Below, one piece after another: positions 37,813-48,574 of a stretch of 64,000 bases of DNA (positions within the stretch are counted from its first letter, which is position 1; every line of letters starts with the position of its first letter). Location: assembly GCA_030533445.1 (NCBI GenBank), contig CM060072.1, positions 23,181,267-23,245,266 on the forward strand, in the 5' to 3' direction. Origin of the DNA: Cyprinodon diabolis (Eukaryota > Chordata > Actinopteri > Cyprinodontiformes > Cyprinodontidae). The translations under genes were made by a program, and so were the position numbers. A model generated the notes under the pieces. The model saw only the letters and a list, made by a program, of their open reading frames with translations. It did no database searches and was not told where the DNA came from.

Positions 37813-38700
37813 CACTAGGGCTGGGTACCGAACATCGGTTCTTTTTTCGTACCGACCGAAATGCTTCGGTTCTGCAGAGTATCGAAACATGCCTCGTCTT
37901 TCGGTACCAAGTTTCGGTGATTGGCTGTAACACTTAACGTGATTGCGTCATCCAGGAAAAATACACAGGTGGTCACGCCTACAGCCAGGGTTCATGTGTA
38001 TCTGTTGTGAACTGGTTGCGAGCGTCGTGGAACCCCTTTAAAATGCCCCCCAGGTCAAAAGTGTGGCTTCACTTTATTAAGACTGATGCCAATAGTGCGC
38101 AATGCAATACATCGTGCACGGTAACAATTTAAGAGCAGAAAGTTGCTCGGTGTTTGACTGCAAGAAGAGCGGACCGCAGCAGGCGCTCTCATCAGCCCAT
38201 GGGCAGTGCAAAGCCAGAGTGGAGTGAATCATGCTGCTTTCTCACCGGACACAACAAGAGCAGCAAAATCGCGTCTGCTGCTTCCTTTTTGCTGCTTGTA
38301 CCAGTTTAGTTCTGACGCGCGGCTGAAGCAGCTTTGCTGCTCTGGCTGCGCGGTGCAAAAGTGGGTCTGACGCGCTTGGGGCGGAGCTACTCTATCCTTT
38401 CTCTGCCTTGCAGCTATATTTGCTGTGATCAGTGGGAATAAAGTAGTTTTATTATGTTTTTAAGTGGGAAAATCCACCTGAAAACTTAATCAGTGCAGCC
38501 AGTTCATCCTGCCTTCCAATAGTTCTGTCGGAGCCGCTCAGACCCCCACATACCAGCGGTGCGCTGTCAGTAGGATCCCATTCAACAGGCTTGTTTGTCT
38601 CCTGAGAAAGCAGACATGTTAATTTTTCTAAAGAAAAACTGCTAAATAAAAAGGTCCTCACAATGTAACAGAGCATATTAGACACTGACTTGTTTGAAAC
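37813..38700 (+). mobile_element. 5' part of a hAT element
   Basis: Begins TAGGGCTGGGTACCGAACAT with further CGGT-rich words (TCGGTACCAAGTTTCGG), the terminus of a fish hAT family. A BED zinc-finger scrap follows at 38043-38132. No matching right end is seen, and the right limit given is approximate. It interrupts the LINE remnant at 37812. Confidence 0.6.
38043..38132 (+). pseudogene. BED zinc finger scrap of a hAT transposase
   Basis: A 29-codon frame from an ATG: PPRSKVWLHFIKTDANSAQC followed by NTSC. This is the BED-finger pattern SKVW-x-x-F-x-x-x-D-x-x-S-A-x-C-x-x-C, with the first cysteine pair present. A stop ends it before the histidine pair. BED fingers sit at the N-terminus of hAT transposases, which agrees with the hAT terminus 230 bp upstream. 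Confidence 0.7.
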
Positions 38701-38727
38701 TGTTCTTCTTCACTGAAAAAAAATATG

Positions 38728-39356
38728 CAGAGATGGCAAAAGTACTCACTTTCCGTACTTGAGTAAAAGTACAGATACTTGTGTTAAAAAATACTCTGGT
38801 AAAAGTGGAAGTACTGATTAAACTTCTTTACTCAAGTAAAAGTAACAAAGTACAGGCTTGTAAATTTACTTAAAGTATAAAAGTAAAAGTAGAAACCACT
38901 TTTTTCATGCCGTTGCCTACATTTTAAATAGATGTCTGCCAATAGGACTAGATCTCCGTTGTGTTCATTTCCAATCATCTCGTCGTCCATACTACTATGC
39001 TAACGCCACCGCCACCAAGCTGCAATGATTTCCCGCGAATGAATACCGCCGAATTTGTCGATTCATCTTGTAGTGGTGCGTCAAATGCAACATAGATTCC
39101 CATCCAATTAGATTGAATTTGGTATTGACGACGTGAAAAATAATAATGGTAACTCCATTGAAATGATTCAAAACTAAAGTAACGAGCCAATTTTTTAAAA
39201 TGTAAGGAGTAGAAAGTACAGATATTTGTGTAAAAATGTAAGGAGTAGAAGTAAAAAGTCGCCATAACAATAAGTAGTAAAGTAAAGTAAAAATATCAGA
39301 AAAATCTACTTGAGTACAGTAACGAAGTATTTGTACTTCGTTACTTCCCATCTCTG
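38728..39356 (-). mobile_element. hAT MITE, 629 bp, perfect 8-bp target duplication (copy A)
   Basis: Ends CAGAGATGG and CCATCTCTG. Flanked by AAAATATG on both sides (38720-38727 and 39357-39364), a perfect 8-bp duplication, the hallmark of hAT. Rich in AGTACTTGAGTAAAAGTAC words near the ends. The 139- and 96-codon minus frames inside recur in copy B and reflect nucleotide conservation of the MITE, not a protein. Confidence 0.9.
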
Positions 39357-39520
39357 AAAATATGTAAGAGGAAAAATGGAAAAAAAAAACAACCTTAAAA
39401 TAAAACTGCTGCACTTTTATGAATGGAACTTTTCATTTCACTGCTGCTCATTTACTGTTGGAAAAGCTGTATGCATCGAAATATACTTCGTGTATACAAA
39501 ATGACAATAAAATTTGTCTA

Positions 39521-39860
39521 AGGCTATGTTCACACTGCAGCCTGAAGCACAGAAGCAAGAAGAAAAACAATAATGCGGAGAGAGGTCTTTTTTAACCATC
39601 TTGAAAAGATTCCATTTTTAAGGTCGGGAAAAATCATTAGTTGTGCTCCAGCACTACAATCCATGTTTACTTCAGTAAACACAGAGCATGCATGCTTGTG
39701 ATGTCATTATGTCCTCCACTGTGCATGCGGGACATCTGAGTTGTATGAATGCATTTCACACAGGAGATCACATACAAGTCGTATATATTTAGAAATGTGA
39801 ACGGCAACGCAATAAAAAAATCGGAATTGATCATGAAGGCCTGCAGTTTGAACATAGCCT
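39521..39860. mobile_element. MITE with 20-bp inverted repeats, 340 bp
   Basis: AGGCTATGTTCACACTGCAG at 39521-39540 and its inverted copy at 39841-39860, 19 of 20 identical. Typical fish word AAAAAATCGGAATTG lies just inside the right end. I see no clear target duplication, so the superfamily is not assigned. Confidence 0.75.
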
Positions 39861-39888
39861 AAGATTATACTACAGGGCACAAACACAC

Positions 39889-40607
39889 ATGTGATTTATA
39901 CATGCACAGGACAACATCCACACATGCACAGTATGATTCACACAAGCACAAAAAAATCCAAACACACACAGGACAAGATCCACACACACACACACACAGA
40001 ATGATTCACGCAAGCACAAAAACATCCACACAAGCACAGCAGGATTCACAAAAGCACACAAGATCCACACATACACAGAAAAAGATTCATCAAAGTAATT
40101 CTGGTCCATAAACAATTATAAATTCAATTGCAAAGTATCAGTAGTCTTTAAACTTCACTGCATTTGTGTGTGGAGTTTTGAGACTCCCCTGACGTGCCTC
40201 AATACACAAATGCATTTTTTTTAAAAAGGGAATGGTTTGCCACCAATCACAAAGCTCCCTTGTATAAGTCAATCACAAGAAACTACTCCACATGGGATGA
40301 CTTACCCCCAGATCCCACATCCTCCATCTCCATCATCTTATAGGCCTACTTTGCATGTGTGGATCTTGTGTGCTTGTGTGAATCATTCTGTGTGTGTGTG
40401 GATCTTGTGTGCTTGCGTGAATCGTGAAGTGCATGTGTGGATCTTGTGTGCTTGCGTGAATCGTGATGTGCATGTGTGGATCTTGTGTGCTTGCGTGAAT
40501 CGTGAAGTGCATGTGTGGATCTTGTGTGCTTGTGTGAATCGTGATGTGCATGTGTGGATCTTGTTGTTTCTCTGTGTGGATTTGTCCTGTGCATGTATAA
40601 ATCACAT
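39889..40607. repeat. Inverted-repeat element with 39-bp minisatellite arms
   Basis: A 26-bp perfect inverted repeat bounds it (39889-39914 and 40582-40607). Inside each end lies an array of about 39-bp units in opposite orientation. The right array is exact: GGATCT recurs at 40361, 40400, 40439, 40478, 40517 and 40556. The left array (39915-40085) is more diverged. A 230-bp single-copy centre separates them. Because 39 is a multiple of three, the arrays give long frames such as a repeated VHVWILCACVNRE; these are artefacts. It resembles a foldback-type element. No target duplication is clear. Confidence 0.8.
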
Positions 40608-41423
40608 ATGTATATTTGTTAAAATTGAGACTGATCTAGCTTCATACTTAGTCACATATTTTACCATAAAAGTAAAAAGATTGTCCAGACAGTGTTTACT
40701 TTGTAAACATTGGTGCAATCAGCAGACGTAATCAGTTCTATTGACAATGGAACAACACTGTTATGTATTTTGGCCATTGCTTGGCAGTATTTCCTCACAC
40801 ATCCATCAGCTTGCAAGATTCCAAGGCTTTAGCCCTTGCCTTATTGGATTGCAATGTTCATATTATATATACCGAGAACTAATGTCTAATCCTTCTTTGC
40901 ATCCAATACTTATTAGCATATATAGTTTTCTTTTTACTCTCTTTGTGAAAATTTTCCTTTGGGGATATGCTGCCTAGCCATACTCTAGTACTTGCTTGCT
41001 TAGTTACTTCCACGATATCATACCTCTGGTTTCCTCAAGTTTGCAAACAAAAGCGTAACACACACAGAAATAAAATATAATAAGTCAAAAATGTCCCATT
41101 ATTTAGCCTGAAAGCCATTGTAGACACTACAGTTGGAAAAGTTGAAGTGTTTGACCTTTACCTCCTTAGCATGCCATCAGTTGCTGTAGAAAGCCTGTTA
41201 ATCACTCATTCTTTAAGTTACCTAAAATATGGAGGATTTGGAACAAGTGGGTCTTTAGAACAATCATTGGGAACCACTGGTCTAAATGAATTAAGCAGAT
41301 TTTCAGCAGTTACTTGGAGATGGTTATTAAAAGTCTCCAAGTCAAATATTTTAAAATTTAGTTTTTCAAAATACTAATGAGATGCTGTGTGTTTAGCTTC
41401 CTAATCTATTTTAGAATTATATT
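40608..41423. other. No gene seen
   Basis: A+T-rich DNA, chance frames. Confidence 0.4.
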
Positions 41424-41632
41424 TCCATCCATCTTCTCCCCCATATTCCACCAGGCTCACTGTGGGTCTGGTGCATAGCAACCATGCACACACACACAAG
41501 GAAGCACCCAAACAGAATCCACACATGCAAAAGGAGAACATGCAAACTGCAGAAATACTCTAGGCCAGGAATCATACCCAGAACCCTCTTGCACATGGCA
41601 ACAGTGCAACAAACTGCGCTACAGTTCAGCCC
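41424..41632 (-). repeat. tRNA-derived SINE-like repeat
   Basis: On the minus strand it begins GGGCTGAACTGTAGCGCAGTT (A-box-like). It has GGGTTCTGGGTATGATTCCTGG (B-box-like, degraded) and GCAGTTTGCATGTTCTCC, and closes with GATGGATGG. This is a very common fish repeat with a tRNA-like head. Confidence 0.65.
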
Positions 41633-44249
41633 TAAAATTAACTAAATTAGAATAATTTTGGAAAACTTTAGTGACTAAACAAAGGAAATATATGTACAGT
41701 ATACTTTACCTAGTTAATACCTCTATTATACAATTTTATTATTTACAAAAGAAAAACAATGAGGACGCAAAATATTAAAAGTACAGGGTTCAGTTCCCAT
41801 GGATGTCGCTCACTGGCTTGTGTCTTTAAAGATCAGATATCCAATGAGTCTTGTTTCCATGACTAGTTGCCAGACTTATACACACCACCCTGGCTTTTAC
41901 TCAGAAAATTTTTAGCAGTCTTTCTGAGGCCGTTTGAAGTTAGGAAATATGTTCAAAGTCGTAACTAGCACAGAACTGCAGACTTGTCATCCCAGCGTAT
42001 ACCCTGCTGATCTTACAGTAAGCCCATTGTCCTCCAAGAACCAAGACGTAATTCTGTATTACAGCACTGATATGTAATCATCCAAATCTTTGTTTTGTTG
42101 CAACAGAGATTAAAGGACAAGGAAACAGTCATTCAAACTGTGCAAAATGTCACATGTATCCCTTAGACTCAAAATACAGAATTGAAAAGGCAGCATTTTA
42201 GTTTGAAAGAAGCTCATCTAAGGGCTAAAAATATTTCTCTAGTGATAAGACCAACAACGGTCTGATGTTGCTTTTGTAAACTTACAGTAGGTTATAAAAA
42301 CAGAGCTTTGTTTTGGCCTTCGCATGTTTTTAAGTCTTTTAGGAAAGGGATGTAGATAATTTCCATGCACACATCCTGTTCCTGAAATTCCTTTTGCTTA
42401 GTTAGATATCTGTTTTTTATGATGATTATGTATAACTTTGGATCATTATTCACACATATTTTATTCTTTCTTTCAAATTCCAAAAGAGAAATATTCATTG
42501 CTTCTGTTTTTCTTAAATCTTCTTTCTTAAATTTCTTAAATGTTTTGTAATGATCATTTTGGGACACTTGCCGGTAGGCTCTAATGATCTCATTGATGAC
42601 GTTTTCACACTCTGGAAATGTTCGTCAGAGGTCCACAAGGATGAAATACCAGACAAACAGCCCAGACCTAACATGTAAGGCACATAATAACACTAACAAA
42701 ATCTGTATTGCATAAAATTATTACTAATTTAAAAAAAAAAATTCCCAGAACTAAAAGGCTATAACAGCTGACAGAGTTGAAAGGAGCTCACAGCGCTCCA
42801 ACCCACAGTGTGTGTTTACTTGAACAAGAAGTCATGTGACTATTTTTTTTTACTCAGGAAATTTGATTTTTTTTATTTATTTTTTGGAGATTGACAAAGA
42901 TCAGTGGCACTCATGATTAGCACCTGATCCACATGCTTGAGATTTTTTGTTTTCCAGTCATAATAGAAATTATCACGTACTCAAAGTTGCTCGCTTACAA
43001 GCAAAAAGTAATGTATCTTGTACAAATTTCCCCAGCACTTAGATCTGATCCCTCTGCTCACACTTCGCTAACAGGGCTGCATACATGTATTTTCTGTCTC
43101 TTTCAAAATAGAGTATTTTAAGGTAAATTTTACACCTTCAAATCTATTTATTAATGTAAGTTTAACATTTGTCATTGTTCTCATCACTTTCCTTTTCTTT
43201 GATGGTCACCTGGTTATGTGCTGCCATGCACAACACGCAGTGCTGATAGAGAACAAGTGTTTTCAATCAGCCTAATGAGGAAAGTCCACAGTGATTGAGA
43301 GGTAGGGTAGATGTTTTGGGATTTGTTTAGGTTTAGGTTACAGTTACGTTACAGTTTAGCTTTATTTTGTTAAAGTTGAATGTAAATGTTTTTGTTTCGT
43401 TTTTGTTTTCCTTGAGCTCATTTGGTTAACTGTTTCCCAAGTGAAAAATGGTTGTTGGTTTTTTTCCCACCCCTTAACTAGAATTGGTTTAGTCCATTCT
43501 TTAATAAAGGCCGCGTTGTTTGTCAGCTGTGATCTGACAGAACAAGAAAAAACAAAAAAAAAATCAAAATAATAGTGAACGCTGCAGAAAAGTATCTTGA
43601 AGTGAGAGATTTAAACTGGGAAATGGTGGAAAGCATGATGGGAAAACCAATAGGACCATCAGAAACTTGCAGAGTGACAATAACTTAAAGATAAATTAGA
43701 AATTATGAGGGCAAAGTGACTACATATTTATTATGTTGGGTTGGGTTAAGTTAAACAGTTCGGATATTACTATGTTTTGCTATTACTATGCTTTCTGGGG
43801 GTGAGTCTTATTTCCTGTTTCCTTGCTTAACTCCTTATCAGTTTGTGCCTGTAACACACTTTTAACTAGTTTGCCAACAGCCATAAAACCTCACAAGAAG
43901 AAGAAGTTGTGATCTGACAAATCCATTTGTGTTGATTATACAGAGGATTAAAAAAAAAGGACAGGGACAGAAAAATAGTAGAAACAGTCAGAGTTCAACT
44001 AGCTGTGAGCCCTGATCCAAAAGTAAATGGTACAATATGCTAAAGAAGTCAAAGTTGACAAGATCCTGTTTTTATAGCATATGTGATCAACAGCACAAAC
44101 CATGTAAAAAACAAAACTTAAAAAAATAACATTATAGTGAAAGGATCAGAGAAGGACTTTGGGATGAAGGGTGTAAAATGGGAGCATATAAAACATTATG
44201 GGGAGATGTGGAAACCTGGAACAAGGGGGAATAGGGCTGTATGATCATT
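41633..44249. other. No gene seen
   Basis: A+T-rich DNA with chance frames. The last kilobase may include decayed 5' sequence of the LINE at 44250, but I cannot show it. Confidence 0.4.
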
Positions 44250-44600
44250 TTAAAACGGAACGCAAGAAGTTTAATATCAAACGGTCAAGAATTTAAAGGA
44301 TTCATTAACAACACTATCAATAAACCAGACATCATTTGTCTTCATGAAGCGTGGCTTAAATCTCATTTACATTTAGTATTGAAAGGATATATTAGCATAA
44401 GAAGAGATTAAAAGAGGGTAGGAGAGGAGGGTGTATTATATTTAGAACAGAAGGAATTAAATATAGATTAACAAAAGGGTCAGATTTGCAGTTTAACTAT
44501 AGAAATATGGGTAGGAGTTAAAAACGTTAAAGTTCTTAATTTTTATAACCCTTTAAAATCGTCCCAGGGACCTGAATTGGAAGGTAAGCTACATTTTAAC
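44250..44600 (+). pseudogene. LINE endonuclease remnant (I/Nimbus-like)
   Basis: Translation across frameshifts gives NGQEFKGFINNTINKPDIIC, LHEAWLKSHLHLVLKGYISI, and later IEIWVGVKNVKVLNFYNPLK. This is the start of an APE-type endonuclease as in I-clade elements of fish. The E-T-W-L motif reads EAWL. No reverse transcriptase follows. Confidence 0.65.
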
Positions 44601-45594
44601 CATCTATGTCTTAAGCCACAATAAATAACATACAGTAGAGAAAGTTCATGAATAACAAAGCATCCTCCTATTCTTTCAAGATCAAATGTGGTATACAATC
44701 ATGCTTCAGTAAACGGTTACTTCTCCAGAAAAAGTGGTAATAGCAGGAAGTTAAGCCATGAATCTAATTTGCAAAATGGTGTCACAAATATAGTTTTTTT
44801 TTTTTTTTTTTTAAATCATGTCTTTGGGAATGTGGAGTAGTAGTACGAATGATTGCTAGAAAGTGCCTAATGGACAAGAAAATGAGCACACATCCTATAA
44901 ATATACATAAGGCTCTTAGGAAAGACAATCAGCAAATACAGTCTAGATAAAGAGAGGTTTTTTTTTTTTCAAAATTATAAATACCAAAAGGTCACACTTA
45001 TGTCATGTTATTTAATTACAACTCTTCATTGGCAAATCAATAATGCATGTGTGTTAATGAAGCCACCGGGCACACAATGGTGCAGGGAAAAAACCCTGAA
45101 GCCATCAGGCAGCTGTCACGCATGCACAACCTTAAGCTTGCTGGAGCTACTCTTTCAGTTCACAGATTTGATGCATGGCTTGAGGTAAAATCTACCCTGT
45201 CTGCCACCTAAGCACAACAGCTGTGACCTGCACACACTTCATTGTGACAGATCTGTAAGGGGATTAATCTGTTTTTTTTTTTTTTTTTAACACTACTATA
45301 CCAGAGAATAAGCTGACAAAATAGTGGCTTGTAGAAGGAAATAAACATTACAATGCTTAGTTATGGGCAGATCTGTGCACCTTCCACTGAGCATGATTTT
45401 CACAATTAGTTTTCATTGATTTTAACAATAAAAAGTTACAAACAAACAGACCAGCCTTGTACAAATAGAAAAACTTTTTCATCTTTATTTTGATTTCGAC
45501 TGCAAACTTCAAAGTATCTTTCATTGTTGCTATGTATGCAGTTGGATAAGCTAAAGTGTTTAGTTGGTAATAGGAAGGAGGCTTCTTTTTAGCA
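44601..45594. other. No gene seen
   Basis: A+T-rich DNA with poly-T runs at about 44786-44811 and 45271-45289. Confidence 0.4.
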
Positions 45595-45760
45595 GAGGTG
45601 TCAAGTAACAAATAGTTACCTTACTTAAGTAGACATTTTGGTTATCTGTACTTTACCAGAGAAATTATTTTTAGAGAACTTTTTACTTCTACTCCTTTTT
45701 TTTCTACAGGTATCTCTACTTTCTACTCCTTTCATTTTGCAATAACCTGTTGTTATTAAA
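45595..45760. mobile_element. hAT MITE left end (CAGAGGTGTCAAGTAAC)
   Basis: CAGAGGTGTCAAGTAACAAA, TACCTTACTTAAGTAGACAT and CTTTTTACTTCTACTCCTTT belong to a sister family of the 38728-39356 MITE. The right end is missing; an (AAAT)n run follows at 45758-45784. Confidence 0.6.
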
Positions 45761-45784
45761 AATAAATAAATAAATAAATAAATA

Positions 45785-47073
45785 GTCCAAAAAAAAAGTC
45801 AAAATATTTGCTTTATCCAGACAATTTCTTTGTGGTCAGACTCAGTCCTGCACCATATTGTTGTTCGCACATACCAGAAAAAACAGTTTTCAATAATGAG
45901 GTCTAGTGAAGTTTGACACCGTAACTATTACTTATAAGGTTAAAAAAAAAAGAAGAAGTATAAGGAAATGATCATCCAAAAATTGTTGCAATAAAATTTG
46001 ACTTTAATAGGGTAGTGCATTAACCGGTATAGGGTTTAAAGCATCTGTAATACGAATATAATAATTTAATGACAATAATAATATTAAAACTATAAGATTT
46101 CTCTAAGGGCTATGCAGTACATCTTGTTTTTCTACAAAAAAATAAGTAAATGAACACTAAAATACAACACACTTTTTTTTTGGCATGTGCCATATGGGCA
46201 GTTGCCCAGGGTGGCATTACAAATGGAGCGTACAAACAGCAGATATAGTTTATCTTTCAGTTGTACCTCGGGCAAGTTTTATTCATTTTGTTAGTTTTCA
46301 CATTTTGCTTTTATGCATATTCAGTCAATAGGGAGATGGCGCCCTCTGCTTGCTGTTGGGATAAGGAGACTAGTTTACGTACGTTTTGGGGAACTGCACT
46401 ACATTTCATCCAGGCACTGATTTCTATGATTTTCTGCATGTATATTGGTTGCAGAACAGCGAGGTAAGAAGCTCTCTAAGGGTCACATTACTTGTTGTAG
46501 CAAGACATAGTCTAAGTGAGTTTCAGGAATGTGAATACCTTCAGGGGTACTGTAAAAAGTAGATAATACACAAGTCAAATTACAGAACTGTGTCAAATAA
46601 ATATTGATGCTATGCTATCAAAAAGGTGTGGCCTCTTTATGCTATAGTCACTATTTGCTTTATCTATCATAGAAAAATATTCCCTCCATTCATACTGCTG
46701 CGCCATTCCTGCTTTATTATGTTCAAACTTCAAACCAGCTCACTTAAGTTAATTCACAGGGTTCTCCCTGGAATTTTCTCTTTCAACACTGTATTTACAC
46801 AAAATTGCTGGCACCCATGTAGAGCCGTGCCAACAGCCCTCAAAGAATAACAAATCATTCATCAAATTCTAACAGGTATATTGGAGGTTTGACTACATGA
46901 CCAAACAAAGATTAAAAAAATAAAGTGATAAGAAATGCATGGATTGAGTTAGTGTTGAGCATTTAGGGGGGAAAAAATGTGTTCATGTTAAAAGAAATCT
47001 GAAAAGGATTTTTAAACCATTTCTGTTTCAGATTCCCTTTTGCTGCACATCCACAGTGGATATGACCCTGTGC
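45785..47073. other. No gene seen; one CTCF-like motif
   Basis: A+T-rich DNA. The only item I would point to is the motif at 46337. Confidence 0.4.
46337..46352. promoter_or_regulatory. Possible CTCF site
   Basis: TGGCGCCCTCTGCTTG differs by one base from a strong CTCF core written on this strand (TGGCGCCCTCTGCTGG). It is an isolated GC-rich patch in A+T-rich DNA. Motif-only evidence. Confidence 0.3.
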
Positions 47074-47660
47074 AGCAGTGGCTTGCAAAAGTATTCATAC
47101 CTATTGAATGTTTTCCAATTTATTAACACAACCTTTACATATTTCAATGTGTTTTCTTTTGATTTTATGTGAGACACCAACAAAGAGGAGAAGAAAATTG
47201 TAGAATTGTAGGGAGTGAAATTATTGTCAGTACTTTGTAAAAGTGATTTTCACTGCACTTTTGCACATTTTGTTCCATTAGATGAGAATTAATATTGTTT
47301 TCTATCCTGACCTTGCTTTAAAGTTCTCCACAGTGTTCTCCCTTACGTGTCTGCTTAGTTTCCTTTGTCTTTAAGATGATGTTATTTCACTAATGTATTA
47401 TAACAAGCCCCTGAATCCTTCACAAAACAGCTGCATTTATAACAAAATTGCACCACACAGAGGTTTATAGGTAGATTTCAATATGGGGCATCAGTCAAAG
47501 GGGATAAAACAAAAATCATTCAAATTTTTTTTATTGTATTTGTAAACTTTAAAGCAGTCTCTATTTGTTTGTAAAATTCAGACAAATTACAGTATAGTTT
47601 TGGATCCTAACACCATAAAATGTGAAATATTAAAAGGAGTGTGAATACTTTTGCAAGACT
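47074..47660. mobile_element. Tc1-like MITE, about 587 bp
   Basis: The left end CTTGCAAAAGTATTCATACC and the right end GTGAATACTTTTGCAAGAC form inverted termini. TTTTGATTTTATGTGAGACA and related words match the Tc1-like family of 6866-8000. The last bases of the right terminus have decayed; no transposase is left. Confidence 0.7.
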
Positions 47661-48518
47661 TTGGTGTGTTGGTTGAGGAAGACAGGATTGGTTAGGAGTA
47701 GAAGATCTATTTATACTGTGGTTAATGTGAAGTTACATGTATCAACAAGAAGGAATTGCTAAATGCAAAATTTGAAATTGGGCCTTAAGGCACTTTTCTC
47801 ATGTTGCTTGTCTTAAAGAAAGATTTTGTTCCCACTTTAACAAGAAACGCTACAGAAAACACAGAATTCTTATTTAGTAGCCACAAAGAGCTGAGGTGGA
47901 AATTTGGTTTAGATAAACACATGTCAGTTCTTCAAATATATTTTTCTAATACTTACAACATCTAACTTTATTCTTATATATGTTATCTCTTAGTTTAGTT
48001 AAACTAATATTAATCTGGTCATTTTAGGCGTAAACTCTATCTGAATTTTCTCCACTTCTGTTCTTTAGTCTTTTTCTTACAAACAAAAACACACAATAAG
48101 CAAAGACGTATCAAAAGCTGGCACAGTCATATAAGAAGTGTTAACAGAAAAATCTAAAAAAATTCAAGAAACCTTCCAAAAACCTGGAGTATTGAATAAA
48201 AACCCTCAAAGAAGAGGTTTGATTCAGCAACATTCATAGCAGATTAAAAAAAAGGTTCCATAGTCTTTTGATAAGAGAGTAGCGTGAAAAAAATCAGCGG
48301 ATAAACAGTTTTTATTTCATATATCTGGAGTAAAGTAAATAAACTTCTCATCCTAAATACAAGACTACTTATCTTATCTCATGCTAGAGAGTTTTGAAAC
48401 AGATAGACAAATCAGTTTAACAACTTGCTGACAATCCTTTACTGTACCTATGATGTGATGTGGTTTGGTTTGGGCTAGTTCTAACAGAAGGATCTGATTA
48501 AAAACTGATGTAAAGTGA

Positions 48519-48574
<56 letters not shown>

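Noticed and set aside
40237..40731. 164-codon frame with repeated VHVWILCACVNRE
   Set aside because: It is a translation of the 39-bp minisatellite arm; open frames appear on both strands because 39 is a multiple of three.
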